Notes under the pieces: generated by a model
Told to the model about the DNA's origin: nothing
Databases searched by the model: none
What the model saw: only the letters and a program-made list of their open reading frames with translations
In this document: positions 19,547-29,457 of the stretch, one piece after another
Numbering within the stretch: the first letter of the stretch is position 1
Layout: every line of letters starts with the position of its first letter
Assembly: GCA_947503785.1 (NCBI GenBank)
Contig: CANNFB010000006.1
Span: 62,001 to 126,000, forward strand
From: an uncultured Campylobacterales bacterium
Lineage (GTDB): Bacteria; Campylobacterota; Campylobacteria; Campylobacterales; Arcobacteraceae
Direction: 5' to 3'
Length of the DNA: 64,000 nt
Translations under genes and position numbers: made by a program

Positions 19547-19975
19547 TTAGAATAAGTTAGCGTGTTCTATCTTCGTACACTTGTTTTGAACTACTTTCAT
19601 TCCTGCATCACTAGCTTTTTGTGCAGCTTCATTATTTACTAAACCTAATTGAGTCCATACAGTATTAATATCACCTCTTGCGATACATTCATCAATAACA
19701 GATGCAATAACATCTGACTTTCTAAAAATATCAACCATATCAATCTTAAATGGAATTTCACTAAGACTTCTATAAACTTTCTCACCTAAAATAGTATCTT
19801 CTTTTGGATAGATAGGTACTATTTTAAAACCAGCATTTTGTAAATATTTTGCAACTCTATTTGAAGCTTTTTCTTCGTTAGGTGAGAGACCTGCTATTGC
19901 TATTGTTTTTGTATTTTTAAATATTTCTATAATTTCTTTATCATTTGAATTAACACTTGGAAATTCACAATCCAT
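19547..19975 (-). CDS. CoA-binding domain protein (YccU-like)
   Basis: IAIAGLSPNEEKASNRVAKYLQNAGFKIVPIYP. Confidence 0.88.
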   Translation of the reverse strand: MDCEFPSVNSNDKEIIEIFKNTKTIAIAGLSPNEEKASNRVAKYLQNAGFKIVPIYPKEDTILGEKVYRSLSEIPFKIDMVDIFRKSDVIASVIDECIARGDINTVWTQLGLVNNEAAQKASDAGMKVVQNKCTKIEHANLF

Positions 19976-20049
19976 ATTTTTATCCTTTTTAATTATTTAC
20001 TCTAATTATAAATAAACTTCTTGAATATATAATAAAAGATAAGAGAAAA

Positions 20050-21108
20050 TTAAATTTTGTCTAATTTCCCTTGAACATATATTCGTACATCTTCATAGTT
20101 GATTGTTTCTTTAAAATCATTAAACTTAGCACCAGAGGCATTTACATGTCCTCCACCTTTTGCTAGTTTTGCTGCCATTTGCGCAACATCAACTTTTCCA
20201 TCTGCTCTAAAGCTTGAGTTTCCTTTTCTTCCTACATCAATAAAGAAATCAAAATCAGGGTTGGCTTTTAAGAAGGCATTTGCTGGAATAGAAATAGATC
20301 CTAAACAATATGTTAAAAGTCCTTTATGACCTTTATATACAACAGTGAGATCATTTTTTATATCTGCTAATGATTTTACTAAAAATTTTGCAGATAAGTT
20401 ATCTAAGGTATCATCTTTTTCATCTAGTTTTAAAAACTCTTTTTTCATATTATGTAAATTATTGTCAAGTAATATATTTCCATCTCTTTGCTCTAAATAC
20501 TTACATGATTCTTTTAATAGGTGAATTCGATATTCTCTATTTAAATCAGAGAAAAGTATATTATTTACTTCTCTTGCTTTTGAAACCATCATTAGTAAAA
20601 CTTTTCCAAACTCAAAGTTTTTGATTTCGTGATCTAACCAAATATCAACTGCATTTATAGCATCTACCAAAGGAGATAGCCAAGCTTTTTCTTCCTTAAA
20701 AGCATTAAACTCTGCACACATATAATCATATACTATTTTAGTAGCACATCTTGAAATATCTAAATAATACCAATCATACAAATCAGCACTAACTTGTCCA
20801 CTTGCATGATGATCTAAAACTTGAAGTTTAATATTAAAACCATTATCATTTAAGATATTTATATTTCTATCTAAATCTTTTGACTCTTGAGGTGTTAAGT
20901 TTAAATCAGAGATTAAAAAGAAAATCTCTTCATCTTTAAACTCTTCAATTTGTTCTAAAACTTTTTTAATAGTTAGCTTTACTTCATTTCCATAATTTGC
21001 ATTATAAAAAAAACCTTTTTCAAATTGTTCATTTAAAAGCATCTGTTTAGTAAGTAGCTGACATCCATATCCATCTAAATCTGTATGAGAAATATGAAAA
21101 AGCATCAC
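20050..21108 (-). CDS. DHH-family phosphoesterase
   Basis: SHTDLDGYGCQ; LDHHASG; GGGHVNASGA. Confidence 0.9.
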   Translation of the reverse strand: MMLFHISHTDLDGYGCQLLTKQMLLNEQFEKGFFYNANYGNEVKLTIKKVLEQIEEFKDEEIFFLISDLNLTPQESKDLDRNINILNDNGFNIKLQVLDHHASGQVSADLYDWYYLDISRCATKIVYDYMCAEFNAFKEEKAWLSPLVDAINAVDIWLDHEIKNFEFGKVLLMMVSKAREVNNILFSDLNREYRIHLLKESCKYLEQRDGNILLDNNLHNMKKEFLKLDEKDDTLDNLSAKFLVKSLADIKNDLTVVYKGHKGLLTYCLGSISIPANAFLKANPDFDFFIDVGRKGNSSFRADGKVDVAQMAAKLAKGGGHVNASGAKFNDFKETINYEDVRIYVQGKLDKI

Positions 21109-21506
21109 GAAGCAATATCTTTTAGTGTTAAATCTTCTAAAAATCCATTAATTTTTGATTGTAAATTATTTAATAAAGGCCAAATAGTACATAACATTCC
21201 TACTTGACTTGGACAATCATTTACAGAAGGTGAGCACTCAAAAACTGAAGGCATTTTTTCTTCTGCTGCTGTTGTGATTTCTAATATTGTAATTTGATCA
21301 TATGATTTTTTTAATGCAAAGCCACCATTTACGCCCCTATGAGACACTACTATTTGCTTCTTTGCTAGATTCTGCATGATTTTTGCTAAAAATGATTTTG
21401 ATATATTTAATTCTTTTGATAATTCATCTACATTCTTTGGTTCATTACTTCTTGCAATTGAAATCAAAGAAAGGAGTGCATATTCACTTTTTTTTGTTAA
21501 TAACAT
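21105..21506 (-). CDS. Rrf2-family transcriptional regulator
   Basis: MLLTKKSEYALLSLISIARS...SFLAKIMQNLAKKQIVVSHRGVNGGFAL. Confidence 0.92.
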   Translation of the reverse strand: MLLTKKSEYALLSLISIARSNEPKNVDELSKELNISKSFLAKIMQNLAKKQIVVSHRGVNGGFALKKSYDQITILEITTAAEEKMPSVFECSPSVNDCPSQVGMLCTIWPLLNNLQSKINGFLEDLTLKDIAS

Positions 21507-21579
21507 TTATATCCTGACATATTTTATTGATAGTATTTTACAAGAAACATTATTAAGATTTAATTTTTGAGTAAAAAAA

Positions 21580-21610
21580 AAGGCTTACAGTAAAACTGTA
21601 AGCCTTTTTT
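21580..21610 (-). terminator. rpsO terminator
   Basis: AAGGCTTACAG-TAAAA-CTGTAAGCCTT with A/T-runs on both sides. Confidence 0.85.
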
Positions 21611-21629
21611 GTAGAAATGAAAACTAAAA

Positions 21630-21902
21630 TTATTTAGCTCTAATTCCTAATGAAGCAACTAATTCAGTAAAACCTGCAAAGTCAGTTCTTCTTAAGTATT
21701 TTAATAATCTTTTTCTTTTTCCAACCATTTTTAAAAGACCTAATCTTGAAGAGTGGTCTTGTTTGAAAACTTTTAAGTGGTCAGTTAATACTGAAATTTG
21801 CTTAGTTAATATAGCAATTTGTACTTGTGCTGAACCTGTATCACCGTCTTTTTTCGCGTATTTTGCAACAATCTCTGCTTTTAAATCCTGATCTAAAGCC
21901 AT
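21630..21902 (-). CDS. rpsO: 30S ribosomal protein S15
   Basis: [24 protein letters not shown]...[22 protein letters not shown]. Confidence 0.97.
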   Translation of the reverse strand: MALDQDLKAEIVAKYAKKDGDTGSAQVQIAILTKQISVLTDHLKVFKQDHSSRLGLLKMVGKRKRLLKYLRRTDFAGFTELVASLGIRAK

Positions 21903-22094
21903 AATGACCTCCTAATAGGTATATGTAATTTCACTTTACAATTTGTAAGTGGTCGCGTATTATAGACAAAAATACTTTAAAAAATCTTTAAGTAAAATAT
22001 AAAGTTGACAAATATATAAATTTTTGATATCTTCTTTAAAATAATGCTACAATTTATTTATCTAATAAAATACCTAATGAAAGGAAAAATTAAA

Positions 22095-22739
22095 ATGTTT
22101 AATACACCAGAATTATTAGAAAATCCTAATAACACAAACTTTAATTTAAAAGAATCAGAGATTTACTCTTTTAAAGAAGCTAACGAATTAATAAAAATTG
22201 AGAAATATACATATTGCTTATTTGCTATTTGGAATGGTGTTGTTATCAATTTACAAAGAAGAATAGAGAACTTTGGAATACAAAACTTATTTACAATAAT
22301 TGATGATAAGAGTAATTTCAATGACAAAGCTACAAACCTAAAAGATAGATGGCTAAATATAAATGAATATAAAATAATAGATTATGCAAAAAATTTAAAT
22401 ATTATAAACCATTCAACTCACAATATTATCACAACCTTATATTGGATGAAATCAAATAATAATGAAGAAGAAAATCAAGAACTTGATATGTATGAGATTT
22501 ATTCTATTGTTTATTTACTTCAAAAAAATCTTATTTCAAAAGAATTTAAAAAAGATTTACGAATAAATAAAATAAATACAGAAAATAGTTTTAAACGTAG
22601 AGAAATAGACAGATACAATGATTTAAACCTTGTACCTCAAACGCATCAAGAGATGCTTTTAAGATCGAGTATTGAAGCTTTTAAAAAAGATAGTGATGAA
22701 GACAATAATATGCCTTCATATATAGATAAGTATTGCTAA
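22095..22739 (+). CDS. Hypothetical protein
   Basis: Long ORF; start MFNTPELL chosen after AAGGAAAAATTAAA. Confidence 0.6.
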   Translation: MFNTPELLENPNNTNFNLKESEIYSFKEANELIKIEKYTYCLFAIWNGVVINLQRRIENFGIQNLFTIIDDKSNFNDKATNLKDRWLNINEYKIIDYAKNLNIINHSTHNIITTLYWMKSNNNEEENQELDMYEIYSIVYLLQKNLISKEFKKDLRINKINTENSFKRREIDRYNDLNLVPQTHQEMLLRSSIEAFKKDSDEDNNMPSYIDKYC

Positions 22740-22755
22740 ATACTTAATCTATAAA

Positions 22756-23727
22756 TCACCCTCCTGTTTCGTAAAATGCTCTAGTTGATATTTCACCTTT
22801 ATCTTCAGTAGACCATTTGTTTTTTTCTGGTTTATCTGCAAGTACTTTTTTCAAAATTGCTGTTGCTTCATCAATGTTATTGTTTCTAACAGCATCTTTA
22901 ATACTCATAGCTTCTTCAAAATATAAACAAGGAATTAAATTACCCTCAGCAGTTAATCTAATACGATTACACGCTGCGCAAAAATCATCTTTATGTGGTT
23001 CAATAATACCAAATTGATATCCATCTTCTAACTTATAATATTGTGCAGGTGAGCTTGTATCTCTTGGAACCATTTCAAAGTTTTTGTATTTTCTTGAAAC
23101 TATTTCTTTCATCTCATCAGAAGTGATACCTTTAGCACCATCTTTTGCATGATTATTTTCCATAAATTCAATAAATCTAATCGTGTATCCTCTCTCTTTA
23201 CAAAAGTCTAAAACCTCAACAATTTCTTGATCATTTATTCCCTTAATTGGCACACAATTAATCTTAATTTTTAATCCAGCATCATCTGCTGCTTGAATAC
23301 CTTTAAATACTGTTTTCAAAACATCTTTTTGTGCAATCTTAGCTGCAACGTCAGGTCTTAAAGTATCTAAAGATATATTTATTCTTTTTAATCCAGCATC
23401 TTTTAGCTTTTGAGCAGCTCCTGGAAGTAAAAATGCGTTTGTTGTAAGTGCTAAATCAATATCATTTTTATAATCATAAATCATTTTTATAAAGCCATCT
23501 AAGTTTTCTCTTAAAAGTGGTTCTCCACCAGTAATTCGAACTTTTTTTATACCTTCATCTATTGCTACTTTTATAAATTTAAATAAATCTTCGTATGAAA
23601 GTAAGTTCTCTTTTGGAACCCATGAAAAAGGTTTTTCAGGCATACAGTATTGACATCTAAAGTTACATCTTTCAGTAACTGACACTCTTAAGTAATCTAC
23701 TTTTCTACCATGTCCGTCTATTAACAT
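22756..23727 (-). CDS. moaA: GTP 3',8-cyclase MoaA
   Basis: Radical [14 protein letters not shown]; second cluster [18 protein letters not shown]. Confidence 0.96.
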   Translation of the reverse strand: MLIDGHGRKVDYLRVSVTERCNFRCQYCMPEKPFSWVPKENLLSYEDLFKFIKVAIDEGIKKVRITGGEPLLRENLDGFIKMIYDYKNDIDLALTTNAFLLPGAAQKLKDAGLKRINISLDTLRPDVAAKIAQKDVLKTVFKGIQAADDAGLKIKINCVPIKGINDQEIVEVLDFCKERGYTIRFIEFMENNHAKDGAKGITSDEMKEIVSRKYKNFEMVPRDTSSPAQYYKLEDGYQFGIIEPHKDDFCAACNRIRLTAEGNLIPCLYFEEAMSIKDAVRNNNIDEATAILKKVLADKPEKNKWSTEDKGEISTRAFYETGG

Positions 23728-23786
23728 ATTTTTTCCTTCTATTCTTAATCTGAAAGATTAATATAATTTAACTTAAAAAGGTCAAA

Positions 23787-24704
23787 TTAATTTAACCTTT
23801 TCCAAGCTTCTTCTAAACTATCTACCCTTTGTGCAAATACTAAATACAATGCGATATTAAATTTTGCAAGTTTAAGTATCTCTTCATCTGGGTTTTTCAC
23901 AATTTCTAAAGCTTCTTCAAGCGTAATATTCTCATAAGTTTTATCATACGAAATTCCAAAATTGCTTAATGAAAAAGAAACTTCTTCAATCTCGTCATTT
24001 ATTTCTTTCCAATACTTTCCATCTTTAAATACTTCAGGACTTCCTTCACTTGCCTTTACAACTAGAACTTCTTTATAATACTCTTTAAACATTGCTAAAT
24101 ACTTTTTTACATAAGGTTTGTGAAATGCAGTAGTAACTCCATATTCACTTAAGCCTGGATTTAAAAGCTTTTCAACCGTATTAAATACACTTCTTAAACC
24201 TAATTCATGTCGTAAAGGTGTTAAATCACTTAATTCTTTTAGATATTTTACCCTATCAAAGAAATATACGTATTGCTTTATATCAAGTGAGTTAAATACA
24301 TCTTTTGTAGTTATTCCATTTTTTGCAGGTTGTAAAAGATCTCCTGAAATCACTAAATTTAATTCTTTTATGTCTTTATTCTTTTCAAAAAACTCTTTTA
24401 AAATATTTTCATATAATGGAAATAAAAATGGATTATTAGTTCTTCCATCAAATGAATAACCTAATTCTATTGAGTTTTCAACTTTTTCATATTTCATATA
24501 TTTTTTTAAAGCTTTAACAGCCACAGTTAATTCGCCATTTGTCTCAAGTTTTGTTCTCCAGCCTATTAAAAAAGCTCCAATTTGACTTTGAGTTACATTA
24601 TCATCTAAAATTGAAGTAAGTGCATCAATTACTTCTTCCTCTTCTAGCTCTCTATTTCCTTTAGGTCCCGTTCCAACTGCTTTAATATATTTTTTAAAAT
24701 TCAT
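23787..24704 (-). CDS. Anthranilate phosphoribosyltransferase-like (TrpD2/YbiB-type)
   Basis: AVGTGPKGNRELEEEEVIDAL; homologous to 49593-50486. Confidence 0.75.
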   Translation of the reverse strand: MNFKKYIKAVGTGPKGNRELEEEEVIDALTSILDDNVTQSQIGAFLIGWRTKLETNGELTVAVKALKKYMKYEKVENSIELGYSFDGRTNNPFLFPLYENILKEFFEKNKDIKELNLVISGDLLQPAKNGITTKDVFNSLDIKQYVYFFDRVKYLKELSDLTPLRHELGLRSVFNTVEKLLNPGLSEYGVTTAFHKPYVKKYLAMFKEYYKEVLVVKASEGSPEVFKDGKYWKEINDEIEEVSFSLSNFGISYDKTYENITLEEALEIVKNPDEEILKLAKFNIALYLVFAQRVDSLEEAWKRLN

Positions 24705-24804
24705 TTATTAACACCTTATTCTTCTATTATTTTGTATTACTTAATATGCTTTTACACAAGGATAATATAGAATTGCTTAAATAAAACAATTCTCAAGGAA
24801 AATA

Positions 24805-25470
24805 TTGCCTTCATTAAAAACTATAAACAAACTAAGTTTTTTTAAGACATTAACAAAACAACAAAAAGAAAAAATTGCATCAATATCTATAGTAAAAAAG
24901 TACCCAGAGAAAAGTATACTTTATTATGAAACTGAAACAAATAAAAATTTACTTTTTTTAGTTACAGGATTACTTAAAATTTATAAATTAGATAAGTTTG
25001 AAAATGAAATTTTTCTTTATCATATACATGAAGACTTTATGATTTCTGAGTTATCGTCTATTAAACAAAAAGACATATATTGTTTCTCTAATGCTGAGTT
25101 TATGAAAGATTCTATAGTTTTAGAAGTAGATTTTAAAAAGTTTCAGGAACAATTTTTATCTAAAAATATTTTGACAATGGAACTACTTGAGATATTACTT
25201 GAAAAAACACATCAATTACAATGTATCGTAAATAGAGAGTTAGTATTTGATGCTACCGCAAAAGTTGCATTTATGTTAAGTAACGACCTAGAAATGTTTA
25301 ATAAGTTGAAAAGACAAGAAGTCTCTTTTATGCTACATATTCAACCAGAAACTTTATCAAGAGTTTTAAAAAAATTATCAAGAAATGAGACTATACAAAT
25401 AAATAATAGTGAAATTATTATTAAAGATAAAAATGCTTTAGAGCATTCATTTAAAGGAATTAGTATATGA
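24805..25470 (+). CDS. Crp/Fnr-family transcriptional regulator
   Basis: N-terminal cyclic-nucleotide-binding-like fold; C-terminal HTH IQPETLSRVLKKLSRN; TTG start. Confidence 0.88.
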   Translation: MPSLKTINKLSFFKTLTKQQKEKIASISIVKKYPEKSILYYETETNKNLLFLVTGLLKIYKLDKFENEIFLYHIHEDFMISELSSIKQKDIYCFSNAEFMKDSIVLEVDFKKFQEQFLSKNILTMELLEILLEKTHQLQCIVNRELVFDATAKVAFMLSNDLEMFNKLKRQEVSFMLHIQPETLSRVLKKLSRNETIQINNSEIIIKDKNALEHSFKGISI

Positions 25471-26477
25471 GTATGAAAACAAATACTATAAGTAGAAAGA
25501 TAAAACTAATAGGTATTTTATTTATAGTTTTAATGACAAGTATCATTCTTACTACAATATATTTAAATGATAAAAATAAAAAAGATGCATTAGTGACTAA
25601 TATTGTAGGTAAACAAAGGATGTTAACTCAAAAAATCTCAAAAAATATCTTTTATTTATATCACAATAGCAATAATGCTCTTTTTAATGAATTAGATACA
25701 GCTACTATTGAATTTATATATAATTTAAATTCTTTAAAAGATGGAAATGCGCTAACAGGTATTCAAAAAGTTCCAACAGATTTAATTGCTAAACAAATAT
25801 CAAAAGTAGACGTTTTATGGAATACTTTTCATATGAATATTAATCACTTTAAAGAACTTACAATAAATAGAAGCCCCAATAATGAAGCTTCTTTAAAAAA
25901 TATTGTTGATTCAATATATGCTACAAACAATACATTATTAGAAGAAGTTGATAAATTAGTTTCGATGTATACTTTATACAGTGAACAAAAAGCTGATTAT
26001 ATTGGATATCTTCAGTATATATTTGCATTATTACTAATTTCACTTATGTATTATAGTTTTTCTCAATTAAAATCTATGGAAGATAATGTAAAAAAATTCT
26101 TTGAGTTTTCAAAAAAACTAACTCAATCATCTGATAACAATCATCTCGAACCCATTAAAATTGAAGCAGAAAAAGAAATAGTTGAAGCTTCTGATACTAT
26201 AAATTGTTTTATTAGCAAAATAAATTCTGCAATGGACTACTCTTCAAATGCTATTGAACAATCGAAAAATGCATCTATTAAACTTGAAGAAATTACAGAT
26301 GAATTTAATAAAACAATTAATACTTTAAAATATTCAAGTGACATTACAAATAAGCTTGATAAAACTGAAAATATTGTTATTCAATCACATGAAGATCTTA
26401 TAAAAACTACAAAAAAACTTCAATTATTGAAAAATGAATTAGATAAACTTTTAGAAAGTTGTAATACAGAAAATTGA
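25467..26477 (+). CDS. PilJ/NarX-type sensor domain membrane protein without a recognised output domain
   Basis: GKQRMLTQKISKN motif between two TM helices; overlaps the Crp gene by 4 bp. Confidence 0.75.
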   Translation: MSMKTNTISRKIKLIGILFIVLMTSIILTTIYLNDKNKKDALVTNIVGKQRMLTQKISKNIFYLYHNSNNALFNELDTATIEFIYNLNSLKDGNALTGIQKVPTDLIAKQISKVDVLWNTFHMNINHFKELTINRSPNNEASLKNIVDSIYATNNTLLEEVDKLVSMYTLYSEQKADYIGYLQYIFALLLISLMYYSFSQLKSMEDNVKKFFEFSKKLTQSSDNNHLEPIKIEAEKEIVEASDTINCFISKINSAMDYSSNAIEQSKNASIKLEEITDEFNKTINTLKYSSDITNKLDKTENIVIQSHEDLIKTTKKLQLLKNELDKLLESCNTEN

Positions 26478-26628
26478 CATTATAAACTAAAAAATTGACA
26501 TAATATTATCAACAGACTGTTACTAAATATTTTCTAAGGACTATATATAGGACTTAGAAAATACACTTATTAAAAAATGTATTAGAAATCTTTCACAAAA
26601 TTGACATATATCCCCTCAAAATTGACAT
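26470..26628 (+). repeat. Four copies of AAAATTGACAT as two pairs with 21-bp pitch upstream of the nor operon
   Basis: Copies at 26470, 26491, 26597, 26618. Confidence 0.85.
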
Positions 26629-26663
26629 ACATCATTTTTTTTCATCTCTCTTTAGACTAAAAT
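26622..26663 (+). promoter_or_regulatory. Crp/Fnr-like box TTGAC-ATAC-ATCAT with -10 TAAAAT
   Basis: Box 26622-26635; -10 at 26658-26663; box centre ~41.5 bp from inferred start. Confidence 0.55.
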
Positions 26664-26705
26664 TTTTCTATAGTTCTTGCATCAGCAAAAGAGGAGAAAA
26701 AAAGT

Positions 26706-27032
26706 ATGGAACCTGTTTTAATTATTAGACCAGAAATTGCACTAGATGAATTCTTACCAATATTTTTATCATCTTCATTTGTATTGTTATTTGGACTGTT
26801 TTACGTAGCTATATATACGCTCGTGAAAATGGGTAAGATTAAAAATATATATATGCCTTTTGCATATATGTTCTGGGTTTTACAAACATATTGTACGTAT
26901 TATTTTGCAGATATGATTCAAAGTAATGCTTTCACAATGAAAGCTTTAATGGTAACAATGGTGTGTTACTTGATCCTTCCACACCTATATTATCACTTAA
27001 ATCAACGTTCAGAAGAACGATACGAACAATAA
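26706..27032 (+). CDS. Small multi-TM protein of unknown function, first gene of the nor operon
   Basis: 108 aa hydrophobic ORF with good RBS. Confidence 0.7.
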   Translation: MEPVLIIRPEIALDEFLPIFLSSSFVLLFGLFYVAIYTLVKMGKIKNIYMPFAYMFWVLQTYCTYYFADMIQSNAFTMKALMVTMVCYLILPHLYYHLNQRSEERYEQ

Positions 27033-27048
27033 AAAATAGGAGGAAAAA

Positions 27049-27723
27049 GTGTCAAAAAAAGTTGTTTCAGTATGGACAAGTATTCCTTTTTGGAGAAGAT
27101 CAGCAGGATGGGTTACTGGTTTTGCTTCAATATTACTAATTTGGTTAACATTTGATTCAATGAGTCAAATTAGTATGGGAACAGACGCAGACTTAAAATC
27201 TGGTATTACAAAAAGAGTACCAGGACCAACTGTAATTAATTATAAAATTACTTACGAGATGGATACAAAAAGAGGTCATGAGGTGCCAGTTATTGGTGAA
27301 AAAGAGAAGTTTTTTGGAAGAGACGATTGGTCTGAAGAAGAAGCTAGAGAATTACTTCACTTAGGTAAACTAGGTTCTCAAACAAAAAACTGTATGAACT
27401 GTCATACTTTACTTGGAAATGGTGCTTATTATGCTCCAGATTTAACTAAAGCATGGTTAGATCCAGCATGGGGACCAAATGGACCATATTTAGGAATGAC
27501 TAATTCTACTACTAAAGAAGAAGCTATGTCTAAATTTTTACAAGATCCATCTCAGTATCCAACTCATGAGAGAATGATGCCTGAGCTTGATATTACAGAA
27601 AAAGAAGCTATGGGACTTGTAGCATTCTTAAAACATATGTCTTCAATTGATACGAATGGTTTCCCTAGAAACTTCGGAAGAATGTCAACTGACGGTGTAA
27701 CAGGAGCAATTCATGGAAAGTAA
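27049..27723 (+). CDS. norC: Nitric oxide reductase subunit C
   Basis: N-terminal TM, CMNCHTLLGNGAYYAPDL; adjacent norB; GTG start. Confidence 0.94.
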   Translation: MSKKVVSVWTSIPFWRRSAGWVTGFASILLIWLTFDSMSQISMGTDADLKSGITKRVPGPTVINYKITYEMDTKRGHEVPVIGEKEKFFGRDDWSEEEARELLHLGKLGSQTKNCMNCHTLLGNGAYYAPDLTKAWLDPAWGPNGPYLGMTNSTTKEEAMSKFLQDPSQYPTHERMMPELDITEKEAMGLVAFLKHMSSIDTNGFPRNFGRMSTDGVTGAIHGK

Positions 27724-29146
27724 TTTAAAATTTGAATCACAACAATTAGCAACTTGGTACTTTACTGTAGCTGCTGTATTATTTGGTGCTCAATTATTAA
27801 TGGGACTTATTGCTGCAGCTCAGTTTTTATATCCAAGTTTTCTTTTTGAAATCTTTGATTTCTCTGTTGCAAGAATGGTTCACATTAATGCACTTGTAGT
27901 TTGGATGTTATATGCAATGATTGGTTCAGTTTACTGGTTATTACCAGAAGAAACTGGCATTGAAACAGTTGGTATTAAAATTGCGAAACTAGGTTTCTTT
28001 ATTTTAACAGCTGCTGTAACTGTTGTTGTATTAGTATATATCATCGTTCAAATTGGGCCTGCAACTGAAGCATCAATTTGGTTAATTCACGAAGGTAGAG
28101 AATATATTGAAGCTCCAAGATGGGCTGATATTGGTATTGTAGTTGTTGTACTTGTTTTTGTTGCAAACCTTTTCTTAACTGCAATGAAAGGTAGACAAAC
28201 AGGAATCGTAACAGTATTAATGGCTGACGTTCTTGCACTTGCTGGTTTATACTTAGCTGGAATGTTCTTTACAGATAATATCTCTATGGATCAATACTGG
28301 TGGTGGTGGGTAATTCACTTATGGGTTGAAGCTACATGGGAAGTATTTGTTGGTTGTTTATTATCTTATGGTCTAATTAAAATTATTGGTGCAAGAAGAG
28401 AAGTAGTTGAAATGTGGCTATGGATTGAAGTTTCAATGTTATTTGGATCTGGTATCTTAGGTATGGGTCATCACTATTTCTGGATTGGTACACCTGAATA
28501 CTGGTGGGAAATTGGTGCTTTATTCTCAGCATTAGAACCTGTTCCATTAATTGCGATGTTTGTTCACGTTATTTATGACTGGGGAAAAGAAACTGGTCTT
28601 AAAGAAGCTGAATCTGCTGTAAGCGGAGAAGGTTATCATACTATGAATAACTCACCTGCATTTACTTGGTTTGTTATGAATGCCTTTGGTAACTTCTTAG
28701 GTGCTGGTATCTGGGGATTCTTCCACACATTACCACAAGTTAATATTTATACACACGGTACACAGTTTACATCTGCTCACGGACACTTAGCATTCTTTGG
28801 AGCTTATGCAACTATCTTAATTGGTATGTTCTACATGGCAATCCAAGGTAAAAATGGTATTAAAGTTTTAAAAGCTACTTTTGATTCAAAAATGGCTGTA
28901 TTCTTAATCTGTTTTGGTGTTATGGGTATGACAGTAGCTTTAACAATTGCTGGTTACGGTCAAGTTTTAGTTGAACGTGCTCAAATGGGTGCTACATGGG
29001 AAGGATTCTTCGTATCTCAAGATATGATGTGGTTCGTTCAAGGTATTGGATGGAGACTTGCGATGGGTATTGTAACTTTCGTTGGGTTTATTTACCTAAT
29101 CAAAGATTTATTAACTACATCTAAAAACTCTATTCACGTAAAATAG
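27713..29146 (+). CDS. norB: Nitric oxide reductase subunit B (cNOR)
   Basis: WVEATWEVFVG and SALEPVPLIAM (cNOR glutamates), ~12 TM helices. Confidence 0.95.
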   Translation: MESNLKFESQQLATWYFTVAAVLFGAQLLMGLIAAAQFLYPSFLFEIFDFSVARMVHINALVVWMLYAMIGSVYWLLPEETGIETVGIKIAKLGFFILTAAVTVVVLVYIIVQIGPATEASIWLIHEGREYIEAPRWADIGIVVVVLVFVANLFLTAMKGRQTGIVTVLMADVLALAGLYLAGMFFTDNISMDQYWWWWVIHLWVEATWEVFVGCLLSYGLIKIIGARREVVEMWLWIEVSMLFGSGILGMGHHYFWIGTPEYWWEIGALFSALEPVPLIAMFVHVIYDWGKETGLKEAESAVSGEGYHTMNNSPAFTWFVMNAFGNFLGAGIWGFFHTLPQVNIYTHGTQFTSAHGHLAFFGAYATILIGMFYMAIQGKNGIKVLKATFDSKMAVFLICFGVMGMTVALTIAGYGQVLVERAQMGATWEGFFVSQDMMWFVQGIGWRLAMGIVTFVGFIYLIKDLLTTSKNSIHVK

Positions 29147-29158
29147 AAAGGATATAAA

Positions 29159-29317
29159 ATGTTTGAACCAATGACAGACCTGATACCTAGCTTTTTTGCT
29201 ACATTAAATCAAGGTCCTTTAACATTAACACTATTTCTTCATACTTTTATTGTACTTCCAATGTTTTGGATTTATAAATCTGAAAAGAAGAGATTAGAAG
29301 ACGAACTAGAAGATTAA
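29159..29317 (+). CDS. 52-aa single-TM microprotein (nor operon)
   Basis: MFEPMTDLIPSFFATLNQGPLTLTLFLHTFIVLPMFWIYKSEKKRLEDELED; RBS AAAGGATATAAA; below the track's length cutoff. Confidence 0.7.
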   Translation: MFEPMTDLIPSFFATLNQGPLTLTLFLHTFIVLPMFWIYKSEKKRLEDELED

Positions 29318-29323
29318 AAAATG

Positions 29324-29347
29324 AGGGGAAGTCGTGTTCCCCTTTTA
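29324..29347 (+). terminator. Intrinsic terminator of the nor operon
   Basis: AGGGGAA-GTCGTG-TTCCCCT-TTT. Confidence 0.7.
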
Positions 29348-29457
29348 GAAAATAAGTTTACAAGAAACTCGCCGAGAGTATAGCTTACTTTGATTAAAAG
29401 CTAATGTCTTGGCCATAGAATAATTAATTTATATTTAAAATATAAAGGGAGAAGATT

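Noticed and set aside
26470-26628. AAAATTGACAT repeats as a CRISPR-like array
   Set aside because: Units are 11 bp, only four copies, no uniform spacer array and no cas genes; promoter elements fit better.
29390-29403. TTGAT-TAAA-AGCTA upstream of nirS as a Crp/Fnr box
   Set aside because: Only the left half-site matches and no convincing -10 lies at the expected distance.
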